A stretch of DNA of 64,000 nt from Azospirillum fermentarium (lineage in GTDB: Bacteria; Pseudomonadota; Alphaproteobacteria; Azospirillales; Azospirillaceae). Positions 41,682 through 49,478 of this stretch are shown here, in pieces (position 1 is the first letter of the stretch; each line of letters begins with the position of its first letter). The notes beneath the pieces were generated by a model. The model worked only from the letters and a program-made list of their open reading frames with translations. It did no database searches and was not told where the DNA came from. The position numbers and the translations under genes were made by a program. Where the stretch lies: positions 1,106,001 through 1,170,000 of the forward strand of contig NZ_JAOQNH010000003.1 in NCBI RefSeq assembly GCF_025961205.1. Reading direction: 5' to 3'.

Positions 41682-43745
41682 TCAGCCGCCCTTCCCTTCC
41701 GGTTCCGTGGCGATCCAGGCGCGCAGGACCTCGGCCACGCTCCAGGCCTGGGCGATGCAGCCGCGCGGGGCGAACGGCGCCTCGGCGTCGAAGATCTCGC
41801 TGATGGTGCCGAGGCCGGCCTCGTTCAGATGGGGCAGGAAGCCGGTCAGCATCGCCCGCGCCTCGGCCCGGCCTCCGGGATCGACCTTCAGCGCGGCGTC
41901 CACCATCGGCCCGATCAGCCAGCCCCACACCGTTCCCTGGTGATAGGCGGCGTCGCGGGCGCGCAGGTCGCCGAAATATTTCGCCTTGTAATCCCGGTGT
42001 CCCGGCGCCAGCGACCGCAGGCCCAGCGGTGTCAGCAACTGCCGCCGCACCACGTCCAGCACCGCCGGCCACCGCGCCCGGTCCAGCACCGGATTGTCCA
42101 GGGACAGGGCGAAGAGCTGGTTGGGGCGCACGGCGTCGTCGCCGCCGTATTCCCCGTCGATCACGTCATAAAGGCACCCGGCCCCGTCGTTCCAGAAGCG
42201 GCGGTTGAAGGACTCGCGCACCCGTTCCGCCAGAGCGGCGCAATCCGCGGCGGCGGTGTTGTGGCCGGCATCGCGCAGCCAGCGGGCGGTCAGGCACAGG
42301 GCGTTGTACCACAGGGCGTTGATCTCCACCGCCTTGCCGCGGCGGGGGGTGACCACCCAGTCGTCCACCTTGGCATCCATCCAGGTGAGCTGATACCCCT
42401 CCTGCCCCTGGCGCAGCAGCCCGTCGGCGGGGTCCATGGCGATGCCGAAGCGGGTGCCCTGGCGGTGCCGGCTGATGATCTCGGTCAGGTGGGGCAGGAT
42501 GACGTGCAGCGTGTGACGGTCGCCCGTGGCCCGCAGATAGCGGTTCAGCGCGTGGAAGAACCACAAGGTGGCGTCGGCGGTGTGGTACAGCCCTTCGTCC
42601 CGGCCGTCGGGGAACATATTGGGGATCAGCCCGTCGCGGATGTAGTGGGCGAAGGTGCGCAGGATCCACCCCGCCTCCGCCGTCCGTCCGGTGGCCAGCG
42701 TCAGCCCCTCCAGGCTGATCATGGTGTCGCGGCCCCAGTCGGTGAACCAGTGGTAGCCGGCCAGGATGGTGCGCACCTCGTCCCCTTCCGCCCGTGCCCG
42801 CATCATGTCGGCCACCCGCCCGGCGGGGACGAAGATGAAGCTGTCGGCGGCCAGCACCAGTTCAGCCATGGGGCCATGGCGCAGGCTGGGGTGGGCCAGC
42901 CGCACCAGACGGCGGCGGCGTTCGGTCTCGAACGCCAGCACGTCGGCGGGGGGCAGCGCCTCGATCCGCCGCCAGGACTCCACCGCGGCGACGAAGGTCA
43001 CGCTCTGCCCCGGCCCCAGCGTGCCGCTGAAATAGCCGGGCGTCCACAGCGGCCCGCGGGCCTCATACCCCCGTTCCGCCTCCAGCCGGTACAGCACGTC
43101 CTCACGCGCGCCGCCGTCCAGGGTCAGGGGCATGGGCGGCCCGTCTATGGCCAGATTGAGCGTGGGCAGACCGTCGCCGGCCCACACCTCGTACTGCGAG
43201 CCGCGGGCGACGATGCGGTAATCGCGGATCATGGGCCGGTCCACCGCCGCCTCCAGCGTGCGGTAGGCCAGCACCGGGCGCAGGCGCAGCGTCACCGGCC
43301 CCGGCGCCTTCAGCACGCGGTAGGTGACGTGGACGATGTTCTGCCGGTGAGGCATCACCACCTGCTTCTCGATCACCGTGCCGTCCACGGTGTAGCGCCA
43401 TACCGGCAAGCCCATCTCCAGACGGAACTCGCTCAGCGGCCCCGGCTCCCCGTTCTCCCCGGGGCCGGGGCCGGCGGCGTGGCGGGTCAGCACCCGTTCG
43501 CTGCCATCGGCGGTCACCAGCACGTCGTTCAGCTGGCTCAGCATCACCACCCGGCCCAAGGGGGCCGGCAACGCCGCCACCAGCAGCCCGTGATACCGCC
43601 GCGTCACCGTCCCGGCGACGGTGGCCGACGCGAAACCGCCCAGGCCGTTGGGCACCAGCCATTCCCGCCGCAGGGCGGCATCGGGCGCCGACGTCAGCAG
43701 GCTGCGGTCCAGCACGCGTTTCGGATCGGAAGGGTTTTCATGCAT
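41682..43745 (-). CDS. Glycogen debranching enzyme (amylo-alpha-1,6-glucosidase)
   Basis: 687 residues. N-terminal beta domain (EWLVPNGLGGFASATVAGTV, RRYHGLLVAAL) and C-terminal (alpha/alpha)6 barrel of the GDE family with YHWFTDWGRDTMISLEGL, LWFFHALNRYL and the acidic motif QLTWMDAKVDDWVV. It hydrolyses alpha-1,6 branch points of glycogen-like glucans. Its start overlaps the 3' end of treZ by 8 bp, so debranching and trehalose release are co-expressed. No alternative family fits. Confidence 0.88.
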   Translation of the reverse strand: MHENPSDPKRVLDRSLLTSAPDAALRREWLVPNGLGGFASATVAGTVTRRYHGLLVAALPAPLGRVVMLSQLNDVLVTADGSERVLTRHAAGPGPGENGEPGPLSEFRLEMGLPVWRYTVDGTVIEKQVVMPHRQNIVHVTYRVLKAPGPVTLRLRPVLAYRTLEAAVDRPMIRDYRIVARGSQYEVWAGDGLPTLNLAIDGPPMPLTLDGGAREDVLYRLEAERGYEARGPLWTPGYFSGTLGPGQSVTFVAAVESWRRIEALPPADVLAFETERRRRLVRLAHPSLRHGPMAELVLAADSFIFVPAGRVADMMRARAEGDEVRTILAGYHWFTDWGRDTMISLEGLTLATGRTAEAGWILRTFAHYIRDGLIPNMFPDGRDEGLYHTADATLWFFHALNRYLRATGDRHTLHVILPHLTEIISRHRQGTRFGIAMDPADGLLRQGQEGYQLTWMDAKVDDWVVTPRRGKAVEINALWYNALCLTARWLRDAGHNTAAADCAALAERVRESFNRRFWNDGAGCLYDVIDGEYGGDDAVRPNQLFALSLDNPVLDRARWPAVLDVVRRQLLTPLGLRSLAPGHRDYKAKYFGDLRARDAAYHQGTVWGWLIGPMVDAALKVDPGGRAEARAMLTGFLPHLNEAGLGTISEIFDAEAPFAPRGCIAQAWSVAEVLRAWIATEPEGKGG

Positions 43746-45744
43746 CGCTGTCGTCTCCTGCCCATGCGGGCTGCTCTTCCTGCGCGGTCACCGGGACGAG
43801 CGCCATGGCGGCGTGCCCCGGCAGGGTCCAGCACCCCGCCGCCGGCACCGGCACCCCGCCGCCGCCGCCATAGGCGCGGTCCTCGCTGGACCACAGAAGC
43901 CGCCAGACCGCCCCCCGCGGCGGGGCCAGCAACGGTTCCGGCATGGCGGCCAGCGGACGGTCGCGGCCCAGATTGACCAGCAGCAGCCGGTCGTCGCCGG
44001 GGCGGGTGCCGAAGAAGCGCAGGACGAACGCCTCCGCCCCCAGCACCGCCCCATCCACCGACGCCCGCCCGCGGCCCGAGAACACCGCATCCTCGCGCCG
44101 CAGCCGCAGCAGGTCGCGGTGAAGGGCCACAGCCGCCCCATGGCGGCACCGTTCCGCGGGATCGAGAATGGAGCGGGCGAAGGTGCCGCGGTCGTCGGGA
44201 CGGGCCAGGGCGGCCTGGGCCTCCGGCGGCGCCAGACCGGGGAACTGGGACAGGAATTCCCCCCGCCCGCGGGACACCAGTGCCGCCAGTTCCGGCGTGT
44301 GATCGGCGAAATAGAGGAAGGGGGACGAGGCCGCGAATTCCTGACCCTGGAACAGCATGGGCGTGCCCGGCCCCAGCAGCAGCACCGCCGTCAGCGCCCG
44401 CCAGCGCCCCGGACTGGTCAGCGCGTGGCCGCGCAGCCCATGGGCGGAATTGGCGATCTGGTCATGGTTCTGCAGAAAGGTGATGAAGGCCGCCGGGGGA
44501 TGCCCGGCGGTGGCGGTGCCGCGCCGCTGCTTCTGCCAGCCGTACCATTGACCCTGATAGAGAAAGCCGTGCTTGACCGCCGACACCAGCTCCTGCGGCG
44601 TGCCGAGGTAGTCGCTGTAGTACGCCTCGTTCCGCCCGGTCAGGGCGACCATGGCGGTGTGATGGAAATCGTCGTTCCACAGGGCGTCCAGCCCGTCCCC
44701 CTCCTGCGGGCCGGGGGGGCGCAGCAGGGCGGTGTCCTGCGGCTCGTTCTCGCCCACCAGCAGCGTGCGCCGCCCCCGCCCGGCCCGGCGCACGGCGCGG
44801 GCGACCTCGGTGACGATGGAAACGGGGGAGCGGTCGAAGATCTGCTGGGTGGCGTCCAGGCGCAGGCCGTCGATGTGGTATTCCTCCACCCAAAGCACGG
44901 CGTTGGCGATGAAGAAATCCCGCACCGGCCCGGCGCCGGGGCCGTCGAAATTGATGGCCTCCCCCCATTCGTTGGCATAGCGGCGGGTGAAGTAATCGCC
45001 GGAAAAGCAGGACAGGTAATTCCCGTCGGGGCCCAGGTGGTTGTAGACCACGTCCAGGATCACCGCCATGCCCAGCCCGTGGGCGCGGTCGATGAAACGG
45101 CGCATGTCGTCCGGGGTGCCGTACAGCCGGGAGGGTGCGAACAGGCACACCCCGTCGTACCCCCAGCCGAAGCGGCCGGGAAAATCGGCCACCGGCATGA
45201 CCTCCAGCACCGTGATCCCCAGCTCCGCCAGGGCCGGCAGTTCGTCCATGGCCGACAGCCATGTGCCGCCGGGGGCGTTCCCGGGAGTGCCACCGGGAGT
45301 GCCACCGGGAGTGCCACCGGGAGTGAAGGTGCCGATGTGCATCTCATAGATCACCGCCTCCTCCAGCCCGCACCCGCCCCAGCCGGCGTCGGTCCAGGCA
45401 AAGGCGGACGGGTCCACCACCTGCGACGGACCATGGGGGCCGTCGGGCTGGAAACGGGACGCCGGGTCGGGGTAGAGCCGTTCCCCCCCGTCCAGGCGGT
45501 AGCGGTAGAGGGTGCCGGGGCCGGCATCGGCGGCCAGGGCGGAAAACCACCCGTCACCCTCGGCGGTCAGCGCAACGTCGTGCCCGTCGGCTTCGAACAC
45601 CACGGACACTCGCGATGCCTTGGGTGCCCAGACCCGGAAGTGCACGCCTTTGGCCGGGACGATCTCCGCCCCCACCGGCAGGCGGCGGGACGGGGGCGGA
45701 ACGGAGGAAGGCACGGGCGGCGGATCGGGAAGCAGGGAGGTCAT
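43738..45744 (-). CDS. treZ: Malto-oligosyltrehalose trehalohydrolase
   Basis: 668 residues: N-terminal CBM48-like domain (GVHFRVWAPKASRVSVVF), GH13 barrel with DVVYNHLGPDGNY, nucleophile in IDGLRLDATQQI, acid/base in LLVGENEPQD and FLQNHDQIANS, plus the MTHase VIYEMHIGTFT. It releases trehalose from maltooligosyl trehalose made by TreY; treY is not in the window. Residues around 165-185 contain a TPGG tandem insert from a 12-bp repeat. Together with the debranching enzyme it routes glycogen to trehalose, fitting the osmotic-stress setting. Confidence 0.9.
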   Translation of the reverse strand: MTSLLPDPPPVPSSVPPPSRRLPVGAEIVPAKGVHFRVWAPKASRVSVVFEADGHDVALTAEGDGWFSALAADAGPGTLYRYRLDGGERLYPDPASRFQPDGPHGPSQVVDPSAFAWTDAGWGGCGLEEAVIYEMHIGTFTPGGTPGGTPGGTPGNAPGGTWLSAMDELPALAELGITVLEVMPVADFPGRFGWGYDGVCLFAPSRLYGTPDDMRRFIDRAHGLGMAVILDVVYNHLGPDGNYLSCFSGDYFTRRYANEWGEAINFDGPGAGPVRDFFIANAVLWVEEYHIDGLRLDATQQIFDRSPVSIVTEVARAVRRAGRGRRTLLVGENEPQDTALLRPPGPQEGDGLDALWNDDFHHTAMVALTGRNEAYYSDYLGTPQELVSAVKHGFLYQGQWYGWQKQRRGTATAGHPPAAFITFLQNHDQIANSAHGLRGHALTSPGRWRALTAVLLLGPGTPMLFQGQEFAASSPFLYFADHTPELAALVSRGRGEFLSQFPGLAPPEAQAALARPDDRGTFARSILDPAERCRHGAAVALHRDLLRLRREDAVFSGRGRASVDGAVLGAEAFVLRFFGTRPGDDRLLLVNLGRDRPLAAMPEPLLAPPRGAVWRLLWSSEDRAYGGGGGVPVPAAGCWTLPGHAAMALVPVTAQEEQPAWAGDDSDA
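45283..45326 (-). repeat. treZ: 12-bp tandem repeat inside treZ
   Basis: The + strand unit GCCACCGGGAGT occurs about 3.5 times in direct succession and encodes Thr-Pro-Gly-Gly repeats just after the first barrel strand. In-frame expansion would lengthen a surface loop without breaking the gene. Confidence 0.75.
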
Positions 45745-45840
45745 CGGGGCGTTTCCTCATTGTCCGGGGGAGCCGGCCCCCCTTGCCGTTTCCACCCAAC
45801 AGCCCGCCCCTTCGTTTGCTCCCGCCGCACCAAAGGAAAA

Positions 45841-45864
45841 GGCGCCCCCCGTGCGGGGAGCGCC
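45841..45864 (-). terminator. Terminator of the DUF892 copy-2 gene, displaced by the IS
   Basis: GGCGCCCCCC-GTGC-GGGGAGCGCC with one mismatch. On the minus strand the stem is followed by TTTTCC. It would end the gene at 46758-47270, whose stop was originally ~40 bp away; the IS now lies between them. It may also insulate treZ. Confidence 0.6.
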
Positions 45865-45897
45865 CTTTCCCGTTTGGAATCCGCCCGACGAAATCTA

Positions 45898-46758
45898 GGC
45901 TCTGTGGACAAAGGGGCTTCCCAACGGAGGGAGAATCTGATTCAAGACTTCATTTGGATGGGAGGTCTTGATGGAGCGCGGGGAGATATCGGATGGCGAA
46001 TGGGCGGTGATTGGCCCGCTTTTGCCTTCGGAGCGCGGGCGAGGCTGCCGGCCAGCCCATGACAATCGCCGTTTTTTCAACGGGATAAACTATGTTTTGC
46101 GTACTGGTATTCCCTGGCGGGACTTGCCGGAGCGCTATGGAAACTGGAATTCGATCTTTCGACGGTTCCGGCGCTGGTGTGTCCAAGGGGTCTTCGACGA
46201 GATCCTCGAAACGCTGGTCGAGTTGGGCATTACCGACGACTGGAAGGATCAGATGGTCGATAGCACGACGGTTCGGGGTCACAGCCAAGCCGCGGGCGCA
46301 AAAGGGGGACCTGCGCGGCGGGATTTGGTCGTTCGCGCGGCGGCTTTACGAGCAAGATCCACGCACGGTGCGATCGGACCGGGCGGCCCCTGGCCTTCAT
46401 CGTGACCGGGGGCGAGGCATCCGACAGCAAGCAATTGATCCCTTTGATGGAAATCCCGCTGGAGATCCCCTCTCCCAAGGCCCTGCTCGCCGATGCCGGT
46501 TATGATAGCGATGCCAACCGTGAGCATTTGCTGATCCGGGCTATCCGTCCGATCATCAAGCCGAACCCAACCCGCAAGACAATGCCCGCTTTTGACAAGG
46601 AGGCCTACAAGGCTCGCAACAAAATCGAAAGAATGTTCAACAAACTCAAACAGATGAGGCGGGTCGCAACCCGTTATGACAAGACCCGCTCTTCCTTCAT
46701 CGCCTTCGTCAAGCTCGCCGCTATTCGTATTTGGATACCAACCTTTGTCCACAGAGCC
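45898..46758 (+). mobile_element. IS5-family insertion sequence (IS427-like group), complete
   Basis: 861-bp element bounded by perfect 17-bp terminal inverted repeats (GGCTCTGTGGACAAAGG at 45898-45914, complement at 46742-46758). It is flanked by TA at 45896-45897 and 46759-46760, within CTAG on both sides, consistent with a 2-bp target duplication. Two overlapping transposase frames need a -1 shift at a run of A and G near 46300, the typical organisation of the IS427 group. The intact ends and frames suggest recent insertion. Confidence 0.85.
45971..46405 (+). CDS. IS5-family transposase, frame A
   Basis: 144 residues from ATG 45971 behind GGAGG. N-terminal DUF4096-type domain (ISDGEWAVIGPLLPSERG, NGINYVLRTGIPWRDLPERY) followed by the first catalytic Asp in QMVDSTTVRGHSQAAGAKGG. 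Beyond GGGG in AAAAGGGGGA (46299-46308) this frame loses similarity; the matching continuation TCAAGFGRSRGGFTSKIHAR is in the -1 frame. Full transposase therefore needs ribosomal slippage, or the copy has a frameshift. Confidence 0.8.
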   Translation: MERGEISDGEWAVIGPLLPSERGRGCRPAHDNRRFFNGINYVLRTGIPWRDLPERYGNWNSIFRRFRRWCVQGVFDEILETLVELGITDDWKDQMVDSTTVRGHSQAAGAKGGPARRDLVVRAAALRARSTHGAIGPGGPWPSS

Positions 46759-46761
46759 TAG
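46402..46761 (+). CDS. IS5-family transposase, frame B (DDE C-terminal part)
   Basis: Carries the rest of the DDE domain: ALLADAGYDSDANREHLL with the second Asp, then NKIERMFNKLKQMRRVATRYD with the catalytic Glu (the Y(2)R(3)E(6)K-like signature of IS4/IS5 enzymes). It is in frame with the end of the frame A similarity after a -1 shift, so translated alone from 46402 it would be inactive. The stop TAG (46759-46761) comes from the duplicated target, not from the element. Confidence 0.78.
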   Translation: MTGGEASDSKQLIPLMEIPLEIPSPKALLADAGYDSDANREHLLIRAIRPIIKPNPTRKTMPAFDKEAYKARNKIERMFNKLKQMRRVATRYDKTRSSFIAFVKLAAIRIWIPTFVHRA

Positions 46762-47270
46762 CGCTTGGCTTCCACGGTGGCGCCGGCTTCGCGGCGCGCC
46801 AGGAAGGTGGCGGTGACCTGGGGCAGCCGCTGTTCCAGCCATCCGGCCATTTCGACCTCCTCATCCAGGCTCTGCTGGAGGATGCGGGCGATCTCCGGCT
46901 GGCCGGCGGTGGTGGCGGCGGCGATCATGGCGCGGTAGTTGGCGATTTCGAAATGCTCGAAGGCATAGTTGAACACCGACGCCTTGACGATCTCGTCGCT
47001 GGCGAACACGCCGGACAGGGATTGGGCGTTCCCCATCAGCATGCCGATGCCGGTCTTGATGCTCGACGTGTCGGTGCCGAGCATCTTCAGGCACTGGCGC
47101 ACCCGGTCGGCCTGCCGCTTGGAAACCTCGATGTGCTCGCGCGCCTTCACCAGCAGGTCGGGGTAGTTCTCGATGCGGTCCACCTGCCGTTCCAGCATTT
47201 CGACGGCTTGGCTTTCCATGGCGTGGGCATCGCGGAGCCAGTCGATCAGCACGTCCTTGGGATGGGTCAT
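46758..47270 (-). CDS. DUF892/YciE-type ferritin-like stress protein (copy 2)
   Basis: 170 residues from ATG 47270. Helical, with PKDVLIDWLRDAHAMESQAV, EMLERQVDRIENYPDL, HIEVSKRQADRVRQCLKMLG and YAFEHFEIANYRAMIAAATT, matching YciE-type members of the DUF892 ferritin-like group. Only distantly similar to copy 1 (38908-39411). The stop TAG lies inside the CTAG duplicated by the IS, so the insertion hit the stop codon and left the protein intact. Confidence 0.8.
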   Translation of the reverse strand: MTHPKDVLIDWLRDAHAMESQAVEMLERQVDRIENYPDLLVKAREHIEVSKRQADRVRQCLKMLGTDTSSIKTGIGMLMGNAQSLSGVFASDEIVKASVFNYAFEHFEIANYRAMIAAATTAGQPEIARILQQSLDEEVEMAGWLEQRLPQVTATFLARREAGATVEAKR

Positions 47271-47402
47271 CGGATGCTCTCCGTGTTTCAAAAGCGCCGG
47301 TTGAAAAGCGCCCGCGTTGCCGTGCGGGTGCATGGGTCCGTTCAACAGACGGACCGCACGGATGTTGCGCACGGATGGCGCCTTTGGAGCACGCAGAGCG
47401 GG

Positions 47403-49478
47403 CTATCCGTTTCCACACCCCTCCACCAGAGCGAAGCACTGATGCTCAAACGCCCGTGCGAAAGCGGCGGCATCGCACAGGCGCGATGCCTGGAGCAGCG
47501 GGCGCAGCGCCTGCCGTCCGGCGGCCAGACGGCCCGGATCGGCGGCCAGCGCGGCGGCCTTGGCCACGAAATCATCCGCGTCCGCGGCGATCAGGTCCGG
47601 CCGTCCGGCGGCGGTCAGCAGCGAAGCCCCCACCCGGGCGGCATGGCGGACCCCCGGCAGGGTCAGCACCGGCACCCCCATCCACAGCGCCTCGCAACTG
47701 GTCGTCGTCCCGTTGTAGGGGAAGGGATCGAGCGCCACATCCATCCAGCCATACGCCTTCAGGTGCCCGTCGTTGTCGGGAACCCGCGCCCGCAGGCCGA
47801 TCCGGCCAGCCGGCACGCCATGGGACGCGAACAGCCCCAGCACCCGCCGGCGCACCGAACCATCCACCAGCGGCCCGGCCTTCAGCAGCAGCCGGCTGTC
47901 GGGAACGGCGTGCAGAACCCGCGCCCACAGCGCCGCCACCTCCGGGTTCAGCTTGTTCAGGGTGTTGAACGAGCCGAAGGTGACGAAACCATTCTCCAGG
48001 CAGGGCGGCGGTGCCGGATCGGGCACCGCGCTCAGGGGGCGGTAGCACAGGAACCCGCCCTCCAGCCGCACCAGACGCTCACTGTGGTGCCCGTCGCTCT
48101 CCCCCGGCGGGTCGGCAACGGCGTCGGTGAAACGGGCGTTGATCGCCGCCAGCCCGGTGGTCGCGGGATAGCCCAGCCAGGACACCTGCACCGGTGCCGG
48201 CCGGTGGGCGAAGATGCCCAGACGGTTGTTCGCCGTGTGCCCGGTCAGGTCCACCAGCACATCGATGCCGTCCGCCCGGATCTGCGCCGCCGCCGCATCG
48301 TCCGTCACCCCCTGGATCGCGCGCCAGCCGTCCACCGAGCGGCGGATGTGGTCGGTGACGGCATCCGGCAGTTCGACGTTGGAATAGGCAAACAGCTCGA
48401 CCCGCGTGCGGTCGTGGGCCGCCAGCAGCGGCAGCAGGAACATCGCCACCGAATGCAGCCGGAAATCCGGCGAAACATAGCCGATGCGCAGCCGCCGCCC
48501 GGCCAGAGGCCGCACGGCAGGGCGGGGTTCGGCGGCCAGGACGGGGGCCAGCGCCGCCTCCACCCGTTCGCCCCAGCGGCGGTGGGCGGCGTACAGCTCC
48601 GTCGGCGTCAGCGCCTCGCGGTAGCCCAGCATCATCAGCAGGTTGCTGTCGGTGCCAGGATCGCCGGGCCGAAGCTCCGCCACCGTGCGGTAGGCGGCCA
48701 GCGCCGCCTCCGGCTCTCCTTGTGCATCAAGCGCAGCGGCCAGCCCGAACCACGCCTCGGTATAGTCGGCGCGGATGCCCACCGCCTGCCGGAACATGTG
48801 CACCGCCTCGCCGACGCGCCCCATCCGGGCCAGCGCCAGCCCCAGGTTGTTCATGGTGCCGGTGTCGCGGGGGGCGCGCAGCAGCGCCTGACGCAACAGG
48901 CTCTCGGCCTCGTCCAGGAAATCGGCGTTCAGTGCCGCGGTGCCGGCCAGGAACAGGAAATGGCCGTTCTGCGGGTGGCGGGCCAGCAGGCCGCGGTAGA
49001 CGGCGAAGGCCGCCTGCGGCTGGCGGCCACCGGCCAGGACCGCGGCGAGGTTGAGGGACGCCTCGGTCCAGTCCGGCTTCTCCTCCACCGCCCGGCGGAA
49101 GGCGGCGGCGGCGTCCTCGCCGTTGCCGCGCGCCGCCAGGGTTACGCCCAGGGCGTGGTGGGCCTCGGCAGAGCGCGGCGCGCGCAGGATGGCGGCGAAG
49201 AGGCTGCGCTCGGCTCCCGCCAGATCGCCGGCCTGGTGCTGCGCCAGCCCAAGGTTGTAGAGGCGTTCCGGCGTCGCCCCGCCGGCGGCGATGCTGCGCT
49301 GGAACAGCGGCACCGCCTCGGCGGGTGCGCCGGCCAGGGCCGTGGCGCTGCCCAGGATGAACAGGGCCTCCGGCTCGCCGGACGCGCCGGCCAGCACCGC
49401 ACCGGCCAACGAGCGCGCCCGGTCCAGATCGCCCGCGGCCAGACAGCGGGCAGCCTCGTCCAGCGTGTCCGGCATCAT
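47403..49478 (-). CDS. TPR protein with GT41 (OGT/SPINDLY-like) glycosyltransferase domain
   Basis: 691 residues from ATG 49478, overlapping the upstream stop (ATGA). About eight TPR units fill residues ~1-300. The C-terminal half is a GT41 enzyme: RRLRIGYVSPDFRLHSVAMF, DVLVDLTGHTANNRLGIFAH, APVQVSWLGYPATTG, VTFGSFNTLNKLNPEVAALW and DVALDPFPYNGTTTSCEALW with GVPVLTL. Eukaryotic OGT transfers GlcNAc to Ser/Thr; the related HMW1C enzymes glycosylate Asn of secreted adhesins. Proximity to a large two-partner adhesin makes a cell-surface protein substrate plausible. Confidence 0.87.
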   Translation of the reverse strand: MMPDTLDEAARCLAAGDLDRARSLAGAVLAGASGEPEALFILGSATALAGAPAEAVPLFQRSIAAGGATPERLYNLGLAQHQAGDLAGAERSLFAAILRAPRSAEAHHALGVTLAARGNGEDAAAAFRRAVEEKPDWTEASLNLAAVLAGGRQPQAAFAVYRGLLARHPQNGHFLFLAGTAALNADFLDEAESLLRQALLRAPRDTGTMNNLGLALARMGRVGEAVHMFRQAVGIRADYTEAWFGLAAALDAQGEPEAALAAYRTVAELRPGDPGTDSNLLMMLGYREALTPTELYAAHRRWGERVEAALAPVLAAEPRPAVRPLAGRRLRIGYVSPDFRLHSVAMFLLPLLAAHDRTRVELFAYSNVELPDAVTDHIRRSVDGWRAIQGVTDDAAAAQIRADGIDVLVDLTGHTANNRLGIFAHRPAPVQVSWLGYPATTGLAAINARFTDAVADPPGESDGHHSERLVRLEGGFLCYRPLSAVPDPAPPPCLENGFVTFGSFNTLNKLNPEVAALWARVLHAVPDSRLLLKAGPLVDGSVRRRVLGLFASHGVPAGRIGLRARVPDNDGHLKAYGWMDVALDPFPYNGTTTSCEALWMGVPVLTLPGVRHAARVGASLLTAAGRPDLIAADADDFVAKAAALAADPGRLAAGRQALRPLLQASRLCDAAAFARAFEHQCFALVEGCGNG

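Noticed and set aside
47335..47355. Hairpin GGTCCGT/ACGGACC downstream of the OGT-like gene as terminator
   Set aside because: Good stem but no U-tract on either strand, so termination is not supported.
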